A stretch of 64,000 bases of DNA. Source: Schistocerca nitens. Lineage: Eukaryota > Arthropoda > Insecta > Orthoptera > Acrididae. Below, piece after piece: positions 1 to 10,880 of this stretch. The notes beneath the pieces are model-generated. The model did no database searches. It saw only the letters and a program-made list of their open reading frames with translations, and was not told the DNA's origin. The stretch is taken from the NCBI RefSeq assembly GCF_023898315.1, contig NC_064619.1:297266150-297330149 (forward strand), given 5' to 3'. The translations under genes were made by a program, and so were the position numbers. Position 1 is the stretch's first letter. Every line of letters starts with the position of its first letter.

Positions 1-1465
1 AGCGATTGGCGGCGCGTGACCCAGGGAGGCGCTTGGCGGCGGCAGCGAGGCGTCCACTGCGGGCGTCGCCGGCGGGAGAACAGGCGGCGGCGGCGGCTGC
101 GCGTCGCCATAGGGCAAAATGGAAGGCATCGTCGGTAACACCTGGGGATGAGGCGAGCCAGTAGATGGGTTCCCAGGGCGCTGACCGGACGGCACCGTCG
201 CTGAAAGCAGACGGGGAGCGGCAGAACCCGTGCGACCACAGAGGCGCAGCTGATTGAGATGCCGACGCACCTCACCAGAGGCCCCCAAAACCAGATACAT
301 AGCGCGGCCGAGGCAGCGAAGAATGTGCCCTGCAAGCCAACGCCGTGAACCTCGATAGTTGAGATAGTATACAACGTCGCCTGGAGCAAATGCAGGTGAC
401 TGCCGCTGCACAGGAACCTGATGCGGCGGATGTAGCAAAGACATCAAGGTTCGATGAGGACGACCGTGGAGCAACTCAGCCGGCGAACGACCATCTCGGG
501 GCTGAGAGCGATACGAGGACAAAAAGAGCAACAACGCATCGTCCCGAGAATGCGACTCTTTCAACTTCAACATCTGTGACTTGAAAGTCCGGACCAATCG
601 TTCAGTGGCACCGTTTGACTGAGGCGAAAACGGCGCGGATGTCAGATGTTGAATACCATTGGCCTTGCAGAATGACCGAAATTCTGCGGACATGAATTGT
701 GGGCCATTGTCGGAAACAATAGTCTGTGGAAGACCTTCAATGCAAAAGATAGCGGATAACGCTTGGATGGTGGCAGATGACGTCGTGGAAGACATCCGGA
801 CAACAAAAGGAAAATTACTGAAGGAATCGACAACAACCAACCATCGAGCATTCCAGAATGGACCAGCAAAATCGATGTGCAAGCGTTGCCAAGGGGAAGT
901 GGCTTTCGGCCATGCAAAGAATTGCCGCGGTGGTGCAGATTGTTGTTCGGCACACGCCATGCAAGAAGAGCACATATTCGTAACCGCAGCATCGATTCCG
1001 ACCCAAGTACAGTGCTGACGAGCAAGTTGTTTCGTACGCACTACACCCCAATGTCCTTGGTGGAGAAGCCGTAATACAGAGGACTGTAACGAACGTGGGA
1101 CCACGACCCTGGACTGATCATTATCAGAACGCAACAGCAAAACACAACGTCGAACAAAAAGTCTCTCCTCGTGTGCAAAAAATCGGCGAACCAACGGATC
1201 CGCGATCCGTGACTTTGACAAGGGCCATTGCGTAGCAACAAAACGCAAAACGGTAGCAAGGACAGGGTCAGCAGCCGTGGCTGTAGCCACACGACGGAAA
1301 TCAATCGGAAACGATTCGACCACGTCATCAGTTTCCGCATCAATGAACAGGCAAGCAAGTTCGGAAGAATCGAATGCTTTATCCTCAGCAACAGGCAAAC
1401 GGGACAACGCATCAGCGTTTCCGTGCGTAGCAGTGGACCGATACAAGACATCGTAGCGAGAGGAA
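1..1465 (-). pseudogene. Integrase (gypsy pol), runs off the left edge
   Basis: I read this frame by hand. It has the HHCC zinc finger (HQGHWGVVRTKQ ... CSSCMAC) near 1060-945, then the catalytic core: first Asp in LHIDFAGPF near 870, second in SDNGPQF near 710, and Glu in NGATERLVRTFK near 600. A chromodomain-less, Pro-rich tail (PPPPPVLPPATPAV) continues to base 1. I saw no stop in the segments checked, so the integrase frame may be intact although it is out of frame with RNase H. Confidence 0.85.
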
Positions 1466-1819
1466 AATAGACCAGCGAATGAATTTCTGCGCTGTACGTG
1501 GAGGTACAGGCTTGTTCGGATGAAAAAGCGATGTCAAAGGTTTGTGGTCTGTGATGATAGTAAACTGACGACCATACAAGAAATCATGAAACTTTGTAAC
1601 ACCAAATACGAGAGCCAATGCTTCTTTCTCGATCTGTGAATAGTTTCTTTGCGCAGACGAGAGCAATTTGGACGCAAAGGCAATAGGGCGATCATGCGAT
1701 CCATCTTTGTGCGCAAGCACAGCACCGTTCCCGAAATCCGATGCATCCACCATCAACAAAAGGGGTTTCTGGGGATCGAATGGCGTAAGGCAAGTATTAG
1801 AAAGCAACGCCGATTTCAA
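1412..1819 (-). pseudogene. RNase H domain (gypsy pol)
   Basis: This frame carries the typical gypsy RNase H: LLLMVDASDFGNGAVL, then IAFASKLLSSAQRNYSQIEKE with the catalytic Glu, and ITDHKPLTSLF. It runs out of frame near 1465: the next expected residues (YDVLYRSTATHGNADALS) are found in the adjacent frame. It digests the RNA strand of the reverse-transcription hybrid in an active element. Confidence 0.88.
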
Positions 1820-1834
1820 CTGGCGAAAGGCGCA

Positions 1835-2661
1835 TTAGCATTCCGTCGTCCAGACGAACGGAACACCTTTACGGCGTAAGCGATGAAGCGGAGCTGAAAT
1901 GGAAGAGGCATGGGGAACATATCTATGGTAGTAATTAATTTGACCCAGCACACTCTGTAGCTGCTTCAAATTCTGCGGCGAAGGCAAGTCTTGTATGGCA
2001 CGGAGGTGTTCTGGACTGGGATGGATGTCTTGGGCATTGATTACATGTCCCAAATAGGGTAAGTCACGAGCAAAAAACACACATTTGCCCTTCCGCAAGC
2101 GAAGACCATTTTGTCGCAAGACCCGAGATAATGTTCTGAGATTGGCTAAATGTTTTTCTTCCGTCTTTCCGGAGATCACAATATCGTCCAGATAGTTTGC
2201 TGCAGTAGGGACCGACGTACAAACAGTTTGCAGATATTGTTGAAACAATGCAGGGCGGATGCAAATCCGAATGGCAGTCTTTTGAATCGGTACAAACCAA
2301 GATGCGTGTTAACCACCAAGACGTGCTGGGATTCGTCGTCCACTGGTATTTGCAAGTACGCATCTGCTAGGTCCAACTTCGAAAAATATTTACCCGGGCA
2401 CAGTTTGTCAAAAAGATCTTCCGGGTGGGGTAAAGGATAAGTTGCAATCACTAGTTGTGGATTCACCGTTGCCTTGAAGTCCACACAAAGTCTCAATTTT
2501 CCGGAAGGTTTTGGCAAAATGACTAAGGCTGAGGCCCAGAGAGAAGCCTGCACACGTTCAATCACACCTTGTGATTCCAAATCGTGTAAGGTTCTTGCGA
2601 CCTCATCACGCAATGCGTGGGGAACATTGCGCGCTCTGAAAAATTTCGGTTGCGCGTTTAC
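1835..2661 (-). pseudogene. pol: Reverse transcriptase (gypsy pol)
   Basis: The minus-strand translation contains the RT fingers and palm: VLPKPSGK-type motif, LDLADAYLQIPVDD, then RLPFGFASA, then the catalytic YLDDIVISGKTEE. The first part is in the frame ending at 2176 and YLDD is in the frame spanning 2248-1835, so one frameshift falls near 2200, just before the active site. The thumb/connection part (GLRLRKGKCVFFA, YLGHVIN) follows. The reading resumes after the SINE target duplication at 2651-2661. Confidence 0.9.
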
Positions 2662-2882
2662 AAAAAAAAAATGGTTCAAATGGCTCTGAGCACAATGGGA
2701 CTTAACATCTATGGTCATCAGTCCCCTAGAACTTAGAACTACTTAAACCTAACTAACCTAAGGACATCACACAACACCCAGCCATCACGAGGCAGAGAAA
2801 ATCCCTGACCCCGCTGGGAATCGAACCCGGGAACCCGGGTGTGGGAAGCGAGAACGCTACCGCACGACCACGAGCTGCGGGC
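2662..2882 (-). repeat. tRNA-derived SINE inside gypsy pol
   Basis: On the minus strand the element starts with a tRNA-like head (GCTCGTGGTCGTGCGGTAGC, B box GGGTTCGATTCCC), followed by a body and the tail CTCAGAGCCATTTGAACCAT plus A/T-rich end. It is flanked by an 11-bp direct repeat TGCGCGTTTAC at 2651-2661 and 2883-2893, a target-site duplication. The tail is shared with the SINEs at 14003, 20459, 27273 and 60171, but the head is a different one. Confidence 0.93.
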
Positions 2883-2892
2883 TGCGCGTTTA

Positions 2893-4060
2893 CTTTCAGT
2901 TCCAAATGTGCTTCATAGTTCTTAGCGCAACCAAGGCCCGGTGCAAAAATGTCTGCAAATTCTTCACATAGACGAGAAACACTGTCTGAAGGCACAGTCT
3001 GGTTCACTGATAGGACCTGATTGACTATAGACAAGTGAAACAACTGAAATAAATCTAAACCAAACAAGTTCACTGCAGAAGAAGAACGAAGGACGTAAAA
3101 AGACACAAGTTTTGTTTGTCCCTTGTATGTTGCAAGAAGGCTGCACTGTCCTAACACAGGGATATTCTGACCGGAATAGCTATTTAATTTAACATTTGCG
3201 GCACGCAAGGGAGGTGTGCCCAGTTGTTTGTACGTGTCTTTATTGATCAATGAAACTGCAGCACCGGTATCGAGCTGGAATGGTATTACGTGGCCAAGAA
3301 TGTCCAAGTCTACAAAAAGTTTATTGTCCTGCTGACGACAAGAGCGACTGTCTCGTGCAACGGGAACTGCCACTGGTACAGAATCACTTGCTAATGGACG
3401 TGATTTCCGGCGACGTCGACGCACACTGTTTGTGGGACGAACACAGTCACTGTTAGAGAGAGCGGCACTGGGCGGAGTGGAATAAACGACATGAATGTCC
3501 ATGGGCGAAGGTTCACGAGCCTGAGCATTCTTGGTTCGATTCCGGCGCGAAGCAAAGGGTCTGGAATGGCGTTTAGTGTCCGATCTGAGCTTTTTCTGGC
3601 AAACACTCTGAACATGTCCTTTTTTATTACAGAAAAAGCAAATAGCTTGGCGTGACGGGCAATTCTCACGCGAATGTGTAGTAGCACACCGCGGGCATGA
3701 TTTTAGCACTGCATTTCCTTGCTGTCGAGGCACACGTGTCTGCGCGGACGGGCGCGAGGGCTGTTTACCGTTCCGTGCAGCGCGCCCGGCGGGCCGGTTA
3801 ACGTGACACACGGCTGGCGAAGTTTCAAATGATTTCTGAGCAAAGTCAAGTGTGTCTTGCCTATCCAATATGGCTATCACTTGTTGAAGGGAGGGATTGA
3901 CTAGTTTCAAAATCTGTTCCCTTATACGAACATCAGAAACGTTCTGTGCAATTGCATCACGTACCATTGTATCTGAATAAGGGAGTCCACATTCACACTC
4001 AAAAGCACAATCCCTAGTAAGGCCTTGCAAAGTTGCAACCCACTCCCGATTAGTCTGACC
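2893..4060 (-). pseudogene. gag nucleocapsid and aspartic protease (gypsy)
   Basis: The frame holds a CCHC zinc knuckle (CFFCNKKGHVQSVC, C-X2-C-X4-H-X4-C) for RNA binding, then an Arg-rich linker, then an aspartic protease active site (FQLDTGAAVSLI). The last part (APGLGCAKNYEAHLELK) leads into the RT and is interrupted by the SINE at 2662-2882. An M codon at 4030 opens the long frame, but the true protein would be continuous with the upstream gag. Protease and knuckle residues look intact. Confidence 0.85.
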
Positions 4061-4087
4061 GGCCGTACGTTTGGTACGAAAGAAAGT

Positions 4088-4516
4088 TTACCTTTTTGCA
4101 ACTACATTGACTGATTCTTTGAAATATGCGTCTAATGCAGACAAAATTTCGTCGTAGGACAGAGTTGCTACGTCGTGTCGGGGAAACAATTTCACTATCA
4201 CTCTGTACGTCTGGACGCCGACACACGATAATAAGTGAGGCTGCCGCTCGTTACCTTGAATTCTGTAGGCGGCGAGATGGAATCCAAATTGGCGTGACCA
4301 CTCCGTCCAGCTTTCCAGTGCCGCATCAAATTGACTATAAGGTGGTGCAACTGCATGTTGTGGCTGCGGTAGCGGTGGAGCGGCGGCTGCCGCATCGTTT
4401 TGCATTGCACGTTGACCCTGGACGAGCTGTCCAAGGTCATCCAATAAGGCCTGCGTCTGCTGATTCTGCAAGCGATAAAATTCGGACAGTACATCTGGAG
4501 ATTGTGGCGAAGCCAT
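4088..4516 (-). pseudogene. gag: gag N-terminal part (gypsy)
   Basis: The 142-residue frame starts MASPQSPDVLSEFYRLQ, about 55 bases inside the LTR, which is why this start is preferred. It continues with a Gln-rich helix and a capsid-like stretch (ESWTEWSRQFGFHLAAYR) typical of insect gypsy Gag proteins that package the element RNA. The frame closes at 4088 while homologous coding resumes from about 4060 in another frame, so a small indel separates it from the nucleocapsid part. Confidence 0.8.
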
Positions 4517-4569
4517 GACACAAGTAAATTAGAGCAATACGACCGTTAAATCCCATCCTCGTCGCCAAC

Positions 4570-5052
4570 TGTTGTGGCGTAGCAAGACAGCCACGCCACT
4601 CGGAGGTAGCCGAAAGGCACGCGTTAAGCTCACGCAGATTGGCGTGAGGTCTCGAACAGGACAATGTCTTGAGAATTGCAATGAAGTACGAAAATCTTGT
4701 AATACTTAACTTTAATCCACAATTGTAGAACATCGCTCTTGATGATACATGCTTCATATAATAAATATCAATTGAATACGGCGCCTTGCTAGGTCGTAGC
4801 CAATGACTTAGCTGAAGGCTAGGCTAACTATCGTCTCGGCAAATGAGAGCGTATTGGTCAGTGTCGCTTCGCTAGCAAAGTCGGCTGTACAACTGGGGCG
4901 AGTGCCAGGACGTCTCTCTAGACCTGCCGTGTGGTAGCGCTCGGTCTGCTATCGCTGACAGTGGCGACACGCGGGTCCGACATATACTAACGGACCGCGG
5001 CCGATTTAAAGGCTACCACCTAGCAAGTGTGGTGTCTGGCGGTGACACCACA
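4570..5052 (-). repeat. 5' LTR of the gypsy element
   Basis: This 483-bp segment reads TGTGGTGTCACC at its minus-strand start and ends CGCCACAACA, so it has TG...CA ends and a short imperfect terminal inverted repeat. It abuts the primer-binding region and lies just upstream of gag. The second LTR is beyond the left edge, so LTR divergence cannot be used for dating here. Confidence 0.85.
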
Positions 5053-5312
5053 ATGGGTAAGTTTGCTCCAAAGGTAACAGCACTTCGTCCACTTCGCGAT
5101 CTCCAGTTTTGATGTTATGGTCATCGCTTATCTCATTTCTGCTATTCCTCACTACTTTCGTCTTTCTTAATCTGATTTCATTATACCGACCGTTCCATTC
5201 AACAGGTCCTGCAATGCTTCCTCACTTCCAATGGACATAGCAATATTATCAACAGTAACGGTGGTAATCCTGAACCTATGTTTTATTTCCGTCATTTTTC
5301 GAGAGAGAGATG
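5053..5312. other. Unassigned spacer between gypsy LTR and hAT relic
   Basis: No coding potential is recognisable. A short motif near 5252 (CAGTAACGGTGGTAATCC) weakly resembles the hAT-type terminus seen inverted at 11501-11517 and may mark the 3' end of the hAT relic. A C-rich run lies just to the right, inside the relic. Confidence 0.4.
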
Positions 5313-7882
5313 CTACATACAATACCCCCTCCCCCCACACTTAGGTCCACCCACTTTGCGTCTGGCTTTGTCGGCAGAAAACTCGTTGATCATATCTTCA
5401 TAGCGCAGACGGTTCTCAGTTAGCAGGTCGGCTACGATGTGAAGAGTGGACAAGCCGTTCAATCTCTTCTCAGACAACGTAGAATGTAGATACGACTTCA
5501 GTCTTTTAAGAACTGAAAACGAGCGTTCTGGTGAACTATTTGTAAGTGCGATACATAGAAATATTCTTAGAGCAATATCAACATTCGGAAACACGGACTG
5601 TAACCTCTCTTTTCGTAAAAGTTTACTCATTTCGATTGGTACGTCATTAATCTCAGAATGCTGCATAAAATTTTCAAAAGTTCCGCGATATGTACACATT
5701 CACTAGGGAATCTTCGTCATATGATGCTTGGAGTTTCGCTGCACATTCAGCAATATCGTCAGGTGAATTGTTCTTAAACTTTCCTTCCTCCTCACTAAAT
5801 CGGCGTACAAGTTGACGAGTACTGGGAGAAATGTTTCGACTCTAAATTTTTCCCTTCCAGTCAGAAAAACTTCTTCAGAGTCCACTTCTTCGTGATCATG
5901 AAGTTTGCGTTTTCGTGATCTTTTATAGCTGCATTAATAGTCTATATCAGTCACAATCTCCATGGATTTATTTTCATAATAGTCGAACATGCCACGAATA
6001 GATACAATAAACTCTACAAGTGATTCATGTAATTCATCTACTATTTTAATATCAATGTTTACACTTTGCAGTTTCAGATTTACACTATTAAGTCTCTGGA
6101 GTATGTCCTTCCAAACTGACTTCATGAATACTGTTTCTAATCTGTTGAGTTGATTCAGTAAAGATAAAGCTTCATTTCGCACAAGTGGTTTTTGAAACGT
6201 GTTTTTGTCAATATGTGTGAGGGCATTGATAACGCCCTCCCAGTTTTCATATAGACTTACACGTGCTTCCTCTCTTGCTGACCAACGTGTTTTTGATAAA
6301 CTTTTTACCGTTTTCCTTCCTGGTTTCATGAAGGATAGAAGTTCATCCCAGTGCTGTGTAGAAACAGAGAAAAAATTATAAAGGTTTTCCACTACATTGA
6401 AAAATGAACATGCTTTCCGACAACAGTTTGCAGCACTAGTGCCGACTACATTCAAAGAATGTGCTGCACAAAGCACATAATGCACTTTCGGATTTCATTC
6501 TTTAATGTATGCCTGAAAACCAGTGTAGGTTCCTGACATATAGCTTGCTTTGTCATATGACTGGCCGCTACAGTAAGTAATATCAACAGAATTTGTAGAC
6601 AGGATTTTTAGTAGGCCTCAGCCAAGTTTTCGGACTTGCGTTCCCGGTTTAGTAAGAACAGAAGAAAACGTTTAACAGGATCACCACTCTCGTTCACATA
6701 TCTTAATATGAAAGATAATTGATCAATATGTGAAATGTCCGCAGTAGAATCTACTACTAAAAGAGAAATATTTGGCCTGTTTTATTTCAGTTATGATAAT
6801 TCTTTGTATTCGTTCAGAAATAAGCTCTATTATTACATCACAGATTGTTGAAGAAAGATAACTTGTATGTTCCTGCCCTGGATTTCCATACTGTTCAATG
6901 TGCTCTTCGAGAAAAGGATCAAACTCGGCTATTAGTTCAAGAGACATCATAAATAGACCATTATGTAATGAATGGAATCTTTCACTACTGCAAACACCCT
7001 TTTCAACACATTGCGCCAGTACATTATTATTTTTTTTTTGACTGAACATATGACTCGAAATGGTTATCTATTTTTCCAAGTGACTTTTTTGTTGTTAAGA
7101 GTGATAACTCAGAATGTTTTTGTTCAAGTGAATTCTCATGATGAGATAAAATATTAGAAATATTTTTCCAGTTTGCAATACCACTAGTAGCAATCGTGGG
7201 CTTGCCTCCGAACAATTTACATGGTGCACGAAAAACAGCACAGGTGCTACAGGAATATTCTAGAAAATCACTCAAAGTTGATTCACCATTTGAAAGTTTA
7301 CGGTAAACTACATTTTTGTTCGAATATCTGGTTCTATCGCCTATTGATCTTCTTGGATGAGAAAAAATCAACGTTACAATTTTGATTAATGCCACGTTGT
7401 AAAAGAATGTCGATTGTTGATTCACTGACACACCATTCTGCAGGATCATCACTAACGAGGTTATTTCCTTTTGTTATGTCTGACTCGACTCTTAGTTTTT
7501 CGTGAAACACGAAATCAGGAACAATTTGCTTTTCTTTAATTTTAACTTCTGTTTCGTCTGTATTTACTTCTTTTACAATACCTGCAGTGCCAGAAATATC
7601 ATCCGTACTACTTGAACTCGAAGTCGAACCAGCAACATTTTCTGCGAAAAATTTATCTACTCTGCCAAGCGTTTTTAGAATTTTGGCTTCTCGTTCTCGC
7701 CTTTCCTTCGATAATTTCCGAAATGCCGCCCCACTTAATTTTGCACGTTTGTTTTTTTCACTGTTATTCTTGTTAAGGCACTTACAAAAGTGTGAATCAA
7801 CGGTCAAAACAAAAGAAAAAAAATTGTAACAGGAAAGAAAGAAAGAAAGAGTGTATCCAGCCCTAATCGTACTACACCGCAC
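5313..7882 (-). pseudogene. hAT transposase relic (ZMYM1-like / DUF4371 type)
   Basis: Read 7882 to 5313, the relic is colinear with hAT proteins annotated in animals as zinc finger MYM-type 1-like. The N-terminus is basic (KRAKLSGAAFRKLSKERRER). A TTF-type zinc finger region follows (STCAVFRAPCKLFGG, near 7220), then a central part with CAAHSLNVVGTSAANCC near 6460, and the C-terminal dimerisation region (NSSPERSFSVLKRLKS, near 5520). It is broken by frameshifts near 7370, 7030 and 6780 and by stops near 6490, 5935 and 5705. The order is preserved, so it is one old copy and not a set of fragments. No catalytic triad was assigned. Confidence 0.88.
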
Positions 7883-9878
7883 ATGAGCACAAAGCTTTCT
7901 ACTTTAAACACAGCACACGAGCAGAAAGATTTTTCCTTTAAACACGGAGCTATGAACTGACCAACTCGGATTACTCAACGTAACTGTGCTATGAAAGAAC
8001 GACAATGCAGACTAAAATAATTTTATTGTCGCCTGTTTCTCTGTTGTCAGTGAACAGTAGAAGCACACCTGCCGGCTGGAATTCGTCTCTTAAAGAAAAC
8101 GGGACAGTCCGTTTTTTGGCTTGTTTCCCGCGTCTCCGGAATTTTAGCTGGGACGCAAATATGTTCTCAATGTTCTTGACACTGTCTTTCTAATTTAAAA
8201 AGCAAATAATTTTTCAATTTCTTGCAGTGAGGTGTGCTGGATCGACTCTTATCCCACTTATTCTTACAACATTTTAGCGGTTTCTGCGGGCAGAGAAGAC
8301 AGACTACAAAGTTTAAGTAGTCTTGGTGGCAGTGGATGTGGTGTGTTGTCATTTGTGTGAACACTGCTGTTATGTCCACACGCAGATGCACCTTTTGTTC
8401 CAACATAAAATAAAAATAAGCTTTCGTGGAAGGAAAAAAGCTTAGTTAGGAAGTTTAATATAAAATTTGCAATGACATGTACTGTTAGATTGCACACAGT
8501 GGGGGCTATGAATCGTGCAGGCTTCAGCACAATAAATGAGGCAAACGAAATTTTGTTTCTTCTTCTATTTTCGCCATAAAAAGTAACTAAGTAAATAAAC
8601 AAAGTTTTTAAGCTGTCGTGAAGTGTATTTCACACATTATTAGATATTCTGCTTATGTTCTTTTCTGAGAAATATGTATTTAAAACGTAAAACATTCTCA
8701 GTATCAACATGTTTTGTTAAACAGGTGTCATTAAATCAAAGCTCAGATATTGAAGACCATAGAGCTTTCACATTAATTACAGTAATGGAGGGTTGACTTG
8801 ATACCTCCCCGTAATTTCTACAAGAAATTTAAGTAGAGTTGGCTTTTACATAATGATGCCCACACATGTTACAGTCTTTAAGAAACTGCTATTTGTTTAT
8901 CACAGCTTTTCAGGGATCCCGGTATTTTCTCGAGGAAAATATGGTAGGATTAAGTAGAAGCCGACAGCATTCTCGGAATAATAACGTTTCAAACATTTGA
9001 ACCGTGTTGCAGCTCGCGTTGGTGCTGTTTGCAGTTTTCCGTCCTCTGTTGGAGGCCAGACCGTATCGTTTAGTTGACATTGTGCAGTTGTTTGTCTTTT
9101 TCTCGTGTTGACTGGCGCCACTTGGTTTTGCAAGCATTGCCTGTCCGCTAGTGGCCGCAGTGACAGTTATCGATATGTAGTAACTGTGGCCTTATCTTTG
9201 GTACATGTTGTTGTTCTTCCGGGTCGTGTCAGTGTGCAGTTCGGAGGGGGACTCAGGAGGAGCGACGTCCACGCAGTGCGAGAACACGCTGGGACCGCTG
9301 GGGGCGCACATGGACTGCCGGATCGCAGGCCTGTGGTCACGAGGGTGCACGACCTCGTCGTTAACTTGATCCTGCAAGCTTTGAGTGCTTTTGGATTCAA
9401 GTAGAGAAACCTCCACCACTGTAAGATCTTGCGATTCTCCAGTCACTTGGGTTTGTACTGCTGCTCGTAGTGGTGCCGAGACAGAGTTGAGTGACTGGGG
9501 GAGGCGGATATGATTAGCTTTCCTTGACTTCTAATTACTGTTTATTGGGTTCAGTTTGTTACTATTTGTTAAGTTCAACCAGTGGTATTTTTCCTGCGTC
9601 GTGGCCGCTAACGCCCCAGATACCTGCCCTGGGGGGTTAGTGTATGTAACGGCAGCCTGTGTTTCCTCGCCTTGCCGCTGCTGTCCAGTGAGGCGTGTAG
9701 CTATGACAGCTTTCTTGATTGTGGGTTGGTTGGCAATTCTTCTACTCTGGTGGTAGACTGCCACTAGTCTGAGTGAATGCAACTCTTGGTTGCCTATCTC
9801 ATCGCTCGCAAAATTTTTTTGTGCTGGACCTACTCAGAGGTCGATTCCTGGTGCTCCGTCTGTGACTGGCCCTTGTGT
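7883..9878. other. No recognisable gene
   Basis: Short frames occur on both strands but none has family motifs or sustained length. The stretch 9100-9780 is more GC-rich and could be part of an unrecognised repeat. It may belong to the hAT element's 5' region if that element really ends at 11517. Confidence 0.5.
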
Positions 9879-10012
9879 TGTATTATTGTATTTCCTGTTT
9901 TATTGTATGCTTCTAATTTTTTTCTATAATTGCCATTCTTGGCATGACAGCAGGTTTAAATGAATGTGCAACCAAGTTTACCATTGAAACTTCCTGGAAG
10001 ATTAAAACTGTG

Positions 10013-10085
10013 TGCCCGACCGAGACTCGAACTCGGGACCTTGGCCTTTCGCGGGCAAGTGCTCTACCATCTGAGCTACCGAAGC
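10013..10085 (-). tRNA. tRNA-like module, formal anticodon CGA (Ser-like), within a repeat
   Basis: The 73-nt module has a D arm (TAGCTCAGATGGTAGAGC), an anticodon arm with stem TTGCC/GGCCA and loop CGCGAAA, and a T arm CCGAG-TTCGAGT-CTCGG. Position 33 is G, not the usual U, the outer acceptor pairs are mismatched and there is no long variable arm, so it is not a normal tRNA-Ser. A and B boxes of a Pol III promoter are preserved. I interpret it as a repeat head, not a decoding tRNA. Confidence 0.45.
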
Positions 10086-10164
10086 ACGACTCACGCCCGG
10101 TACTCACAGCTTTACTTCTGCCAGTATCTCGTCTACTACCTTCCAAACTATACAGAAGCTCTTC

Positions 10165-10221
10165 TGGTAGAGCACTTGCCCGCGAAAGACAAAGGTCCCG
10201 AGTTCGAGTATCGGTCGGGCA
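10165..10221 (+). tRNA. 5'-truncated tRNA-like module
   Basis: It contains only the distal D arm onward (GGTAGAGCAC), the same CGCGAAA anticodon loop, and a T arm damaged by one change (TTCGAGTATCGG). The acceptor and proximal D arm are missing. It abuts the inverted copy, forming a head-to-head arrangement. Confidence 0.4.
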
Positions 10222-10449
10222 CACAGTTTTAATCTTCCAGGAAGTTTCATATCAGCGCACACTCCGCTGCAGAGTGAAAATCTCATTCTGGAAACATCCC
10301 CCAGGTTGTGGCTAAGCCATGTCTCCGCTATATCCTTTCTTTCAGGAGTGCTAGTTCTGCAAGGTTCGCAGAAGAGCTTCTGTAAAGTTTGGAAGGTAGG
10401 AGACGAGATACTGGCAGAGGTAAAGCTGTGAGTACCGGGCGTGAGTCGT

Positions 10450-10522
10450 GCTTCGGTAGCTCAGTTGGTAGAGCACTTGCCCGCGAAAGGCAAAGGTCCC
10501 GAGTTCGAGTCTCGGTCGGGCA
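10450..10522 (+). tRNA. tRNA-like module, formal anticodon CGA (Ser-like), within a repeat
   Basis: This is the cleanest of the three modules: GCTTCGG acceptor start, D arm TAGCTCAGTTGGTAGAGCA, anticodon stem TTGCC/GGCAA with loop CGCGAAA, and T arm CCGAG/CTCGG. The acceptor ends do not pair at positions 1-72 and 2-71. The flanks, upstream AAGGTAGGAGACGAGATACT and downstream CAGTTTTAATCTTCCAGGAA, are repeat sequence shared with the other modules. Confidence 0.5.
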
Positions 10523-10880
10523 CACAGTTTTAATCTTCCAGGAAGTTTCATATCAGCGCACACTCCGCTGCAGAGTGAAAATGTCATTCAAGTTTACCAT
10601 TATTTTGTCTCACCTGTTTGGATGATCAGTTCCTTGTTCTTTTAAATTAACCTTTGCTGTTGTATTTGCTATTTTACTGTATGTTTTTTAATTTTTTTTA
10701 TATAATTGCGATTCTTGGCGTTACAGCATGTTTAAATGGTTGCGACCAAGTTTACCATCATTTTGTCTCACCCGTTTGGTGATCAGTTGTCTGTCTTTTT
10801 AAATTAACCTTTCGTATTGCATTGCTGTTTTACAGTATGTTTGTTAAATTTTTTTATAATTGCCGTTCTTGGAGTTAGAA

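Larger units (their letters stand above)
1..5052 (-). mobile_element. Ty3/gypsy LTR retrotransposon, truncated by window edge
   Basis: On the minus strand the order is LTR (4570-5052), gag, zinc knuckle, protease, reverse transcriptase, RNase H and integrase, which is the Ty3/gypsy order. The integrase is still open at base 1, so the other LTR lies outside the window. The copy is dead: frames break near 4085, 2200 and 1465, and a SINE interrupts pol at 2662-2882. Directly inside the LTR (4569 downward on the minus strand) is TTGGCGACGAGGATGGGA, in the expected place for a primer-binding site; I cannot name the tRNA. No envelope gene is visible in the part present. Confidence 0.93.
9986..10588. 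mobile_element. Composite insertion with three tRNA-like modules
   Basis: The insertion starts GAAACTTCCTGGAAGATT, the inverse of the module end AATCTTCCAGGAAGTTTC found at two places inside it. It holds one tRNA-like module on the minus strand and two on the plus strand, the middle one 5'-truncated. It is flanked by a perfect 13-bp repeat CAAGTTTACCATT at 9973-9985 and 10589-10601, consistent with one insertion event, although the same motif is also native to the tandem repeat. Confidence 0.75.
9880..10880 (+). repeat. Tandem repeat, unit about 130-160 bp, interrupted
   Basis: Three related units share the order CAAGTTTACCAT, TTTTGTCTCACC, TTAAATTAACCTTT, TATAATTGC, ATTCTTGG. Complete units lie at about 10589-10747 and 10748-10880, and part of another lies at about 9880-9985. 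The composite tRNA-like insertion at 9986-10588 sits in the first unit. Units differ by substitutions and short indels. Confidence 0.75.

Noticed and set aside
642-1051. Minus-strand frames of 127 and 78 codons
   Set aside because: They are out-of-frame shadows of the gypsy integrase, which is open in the third frame.
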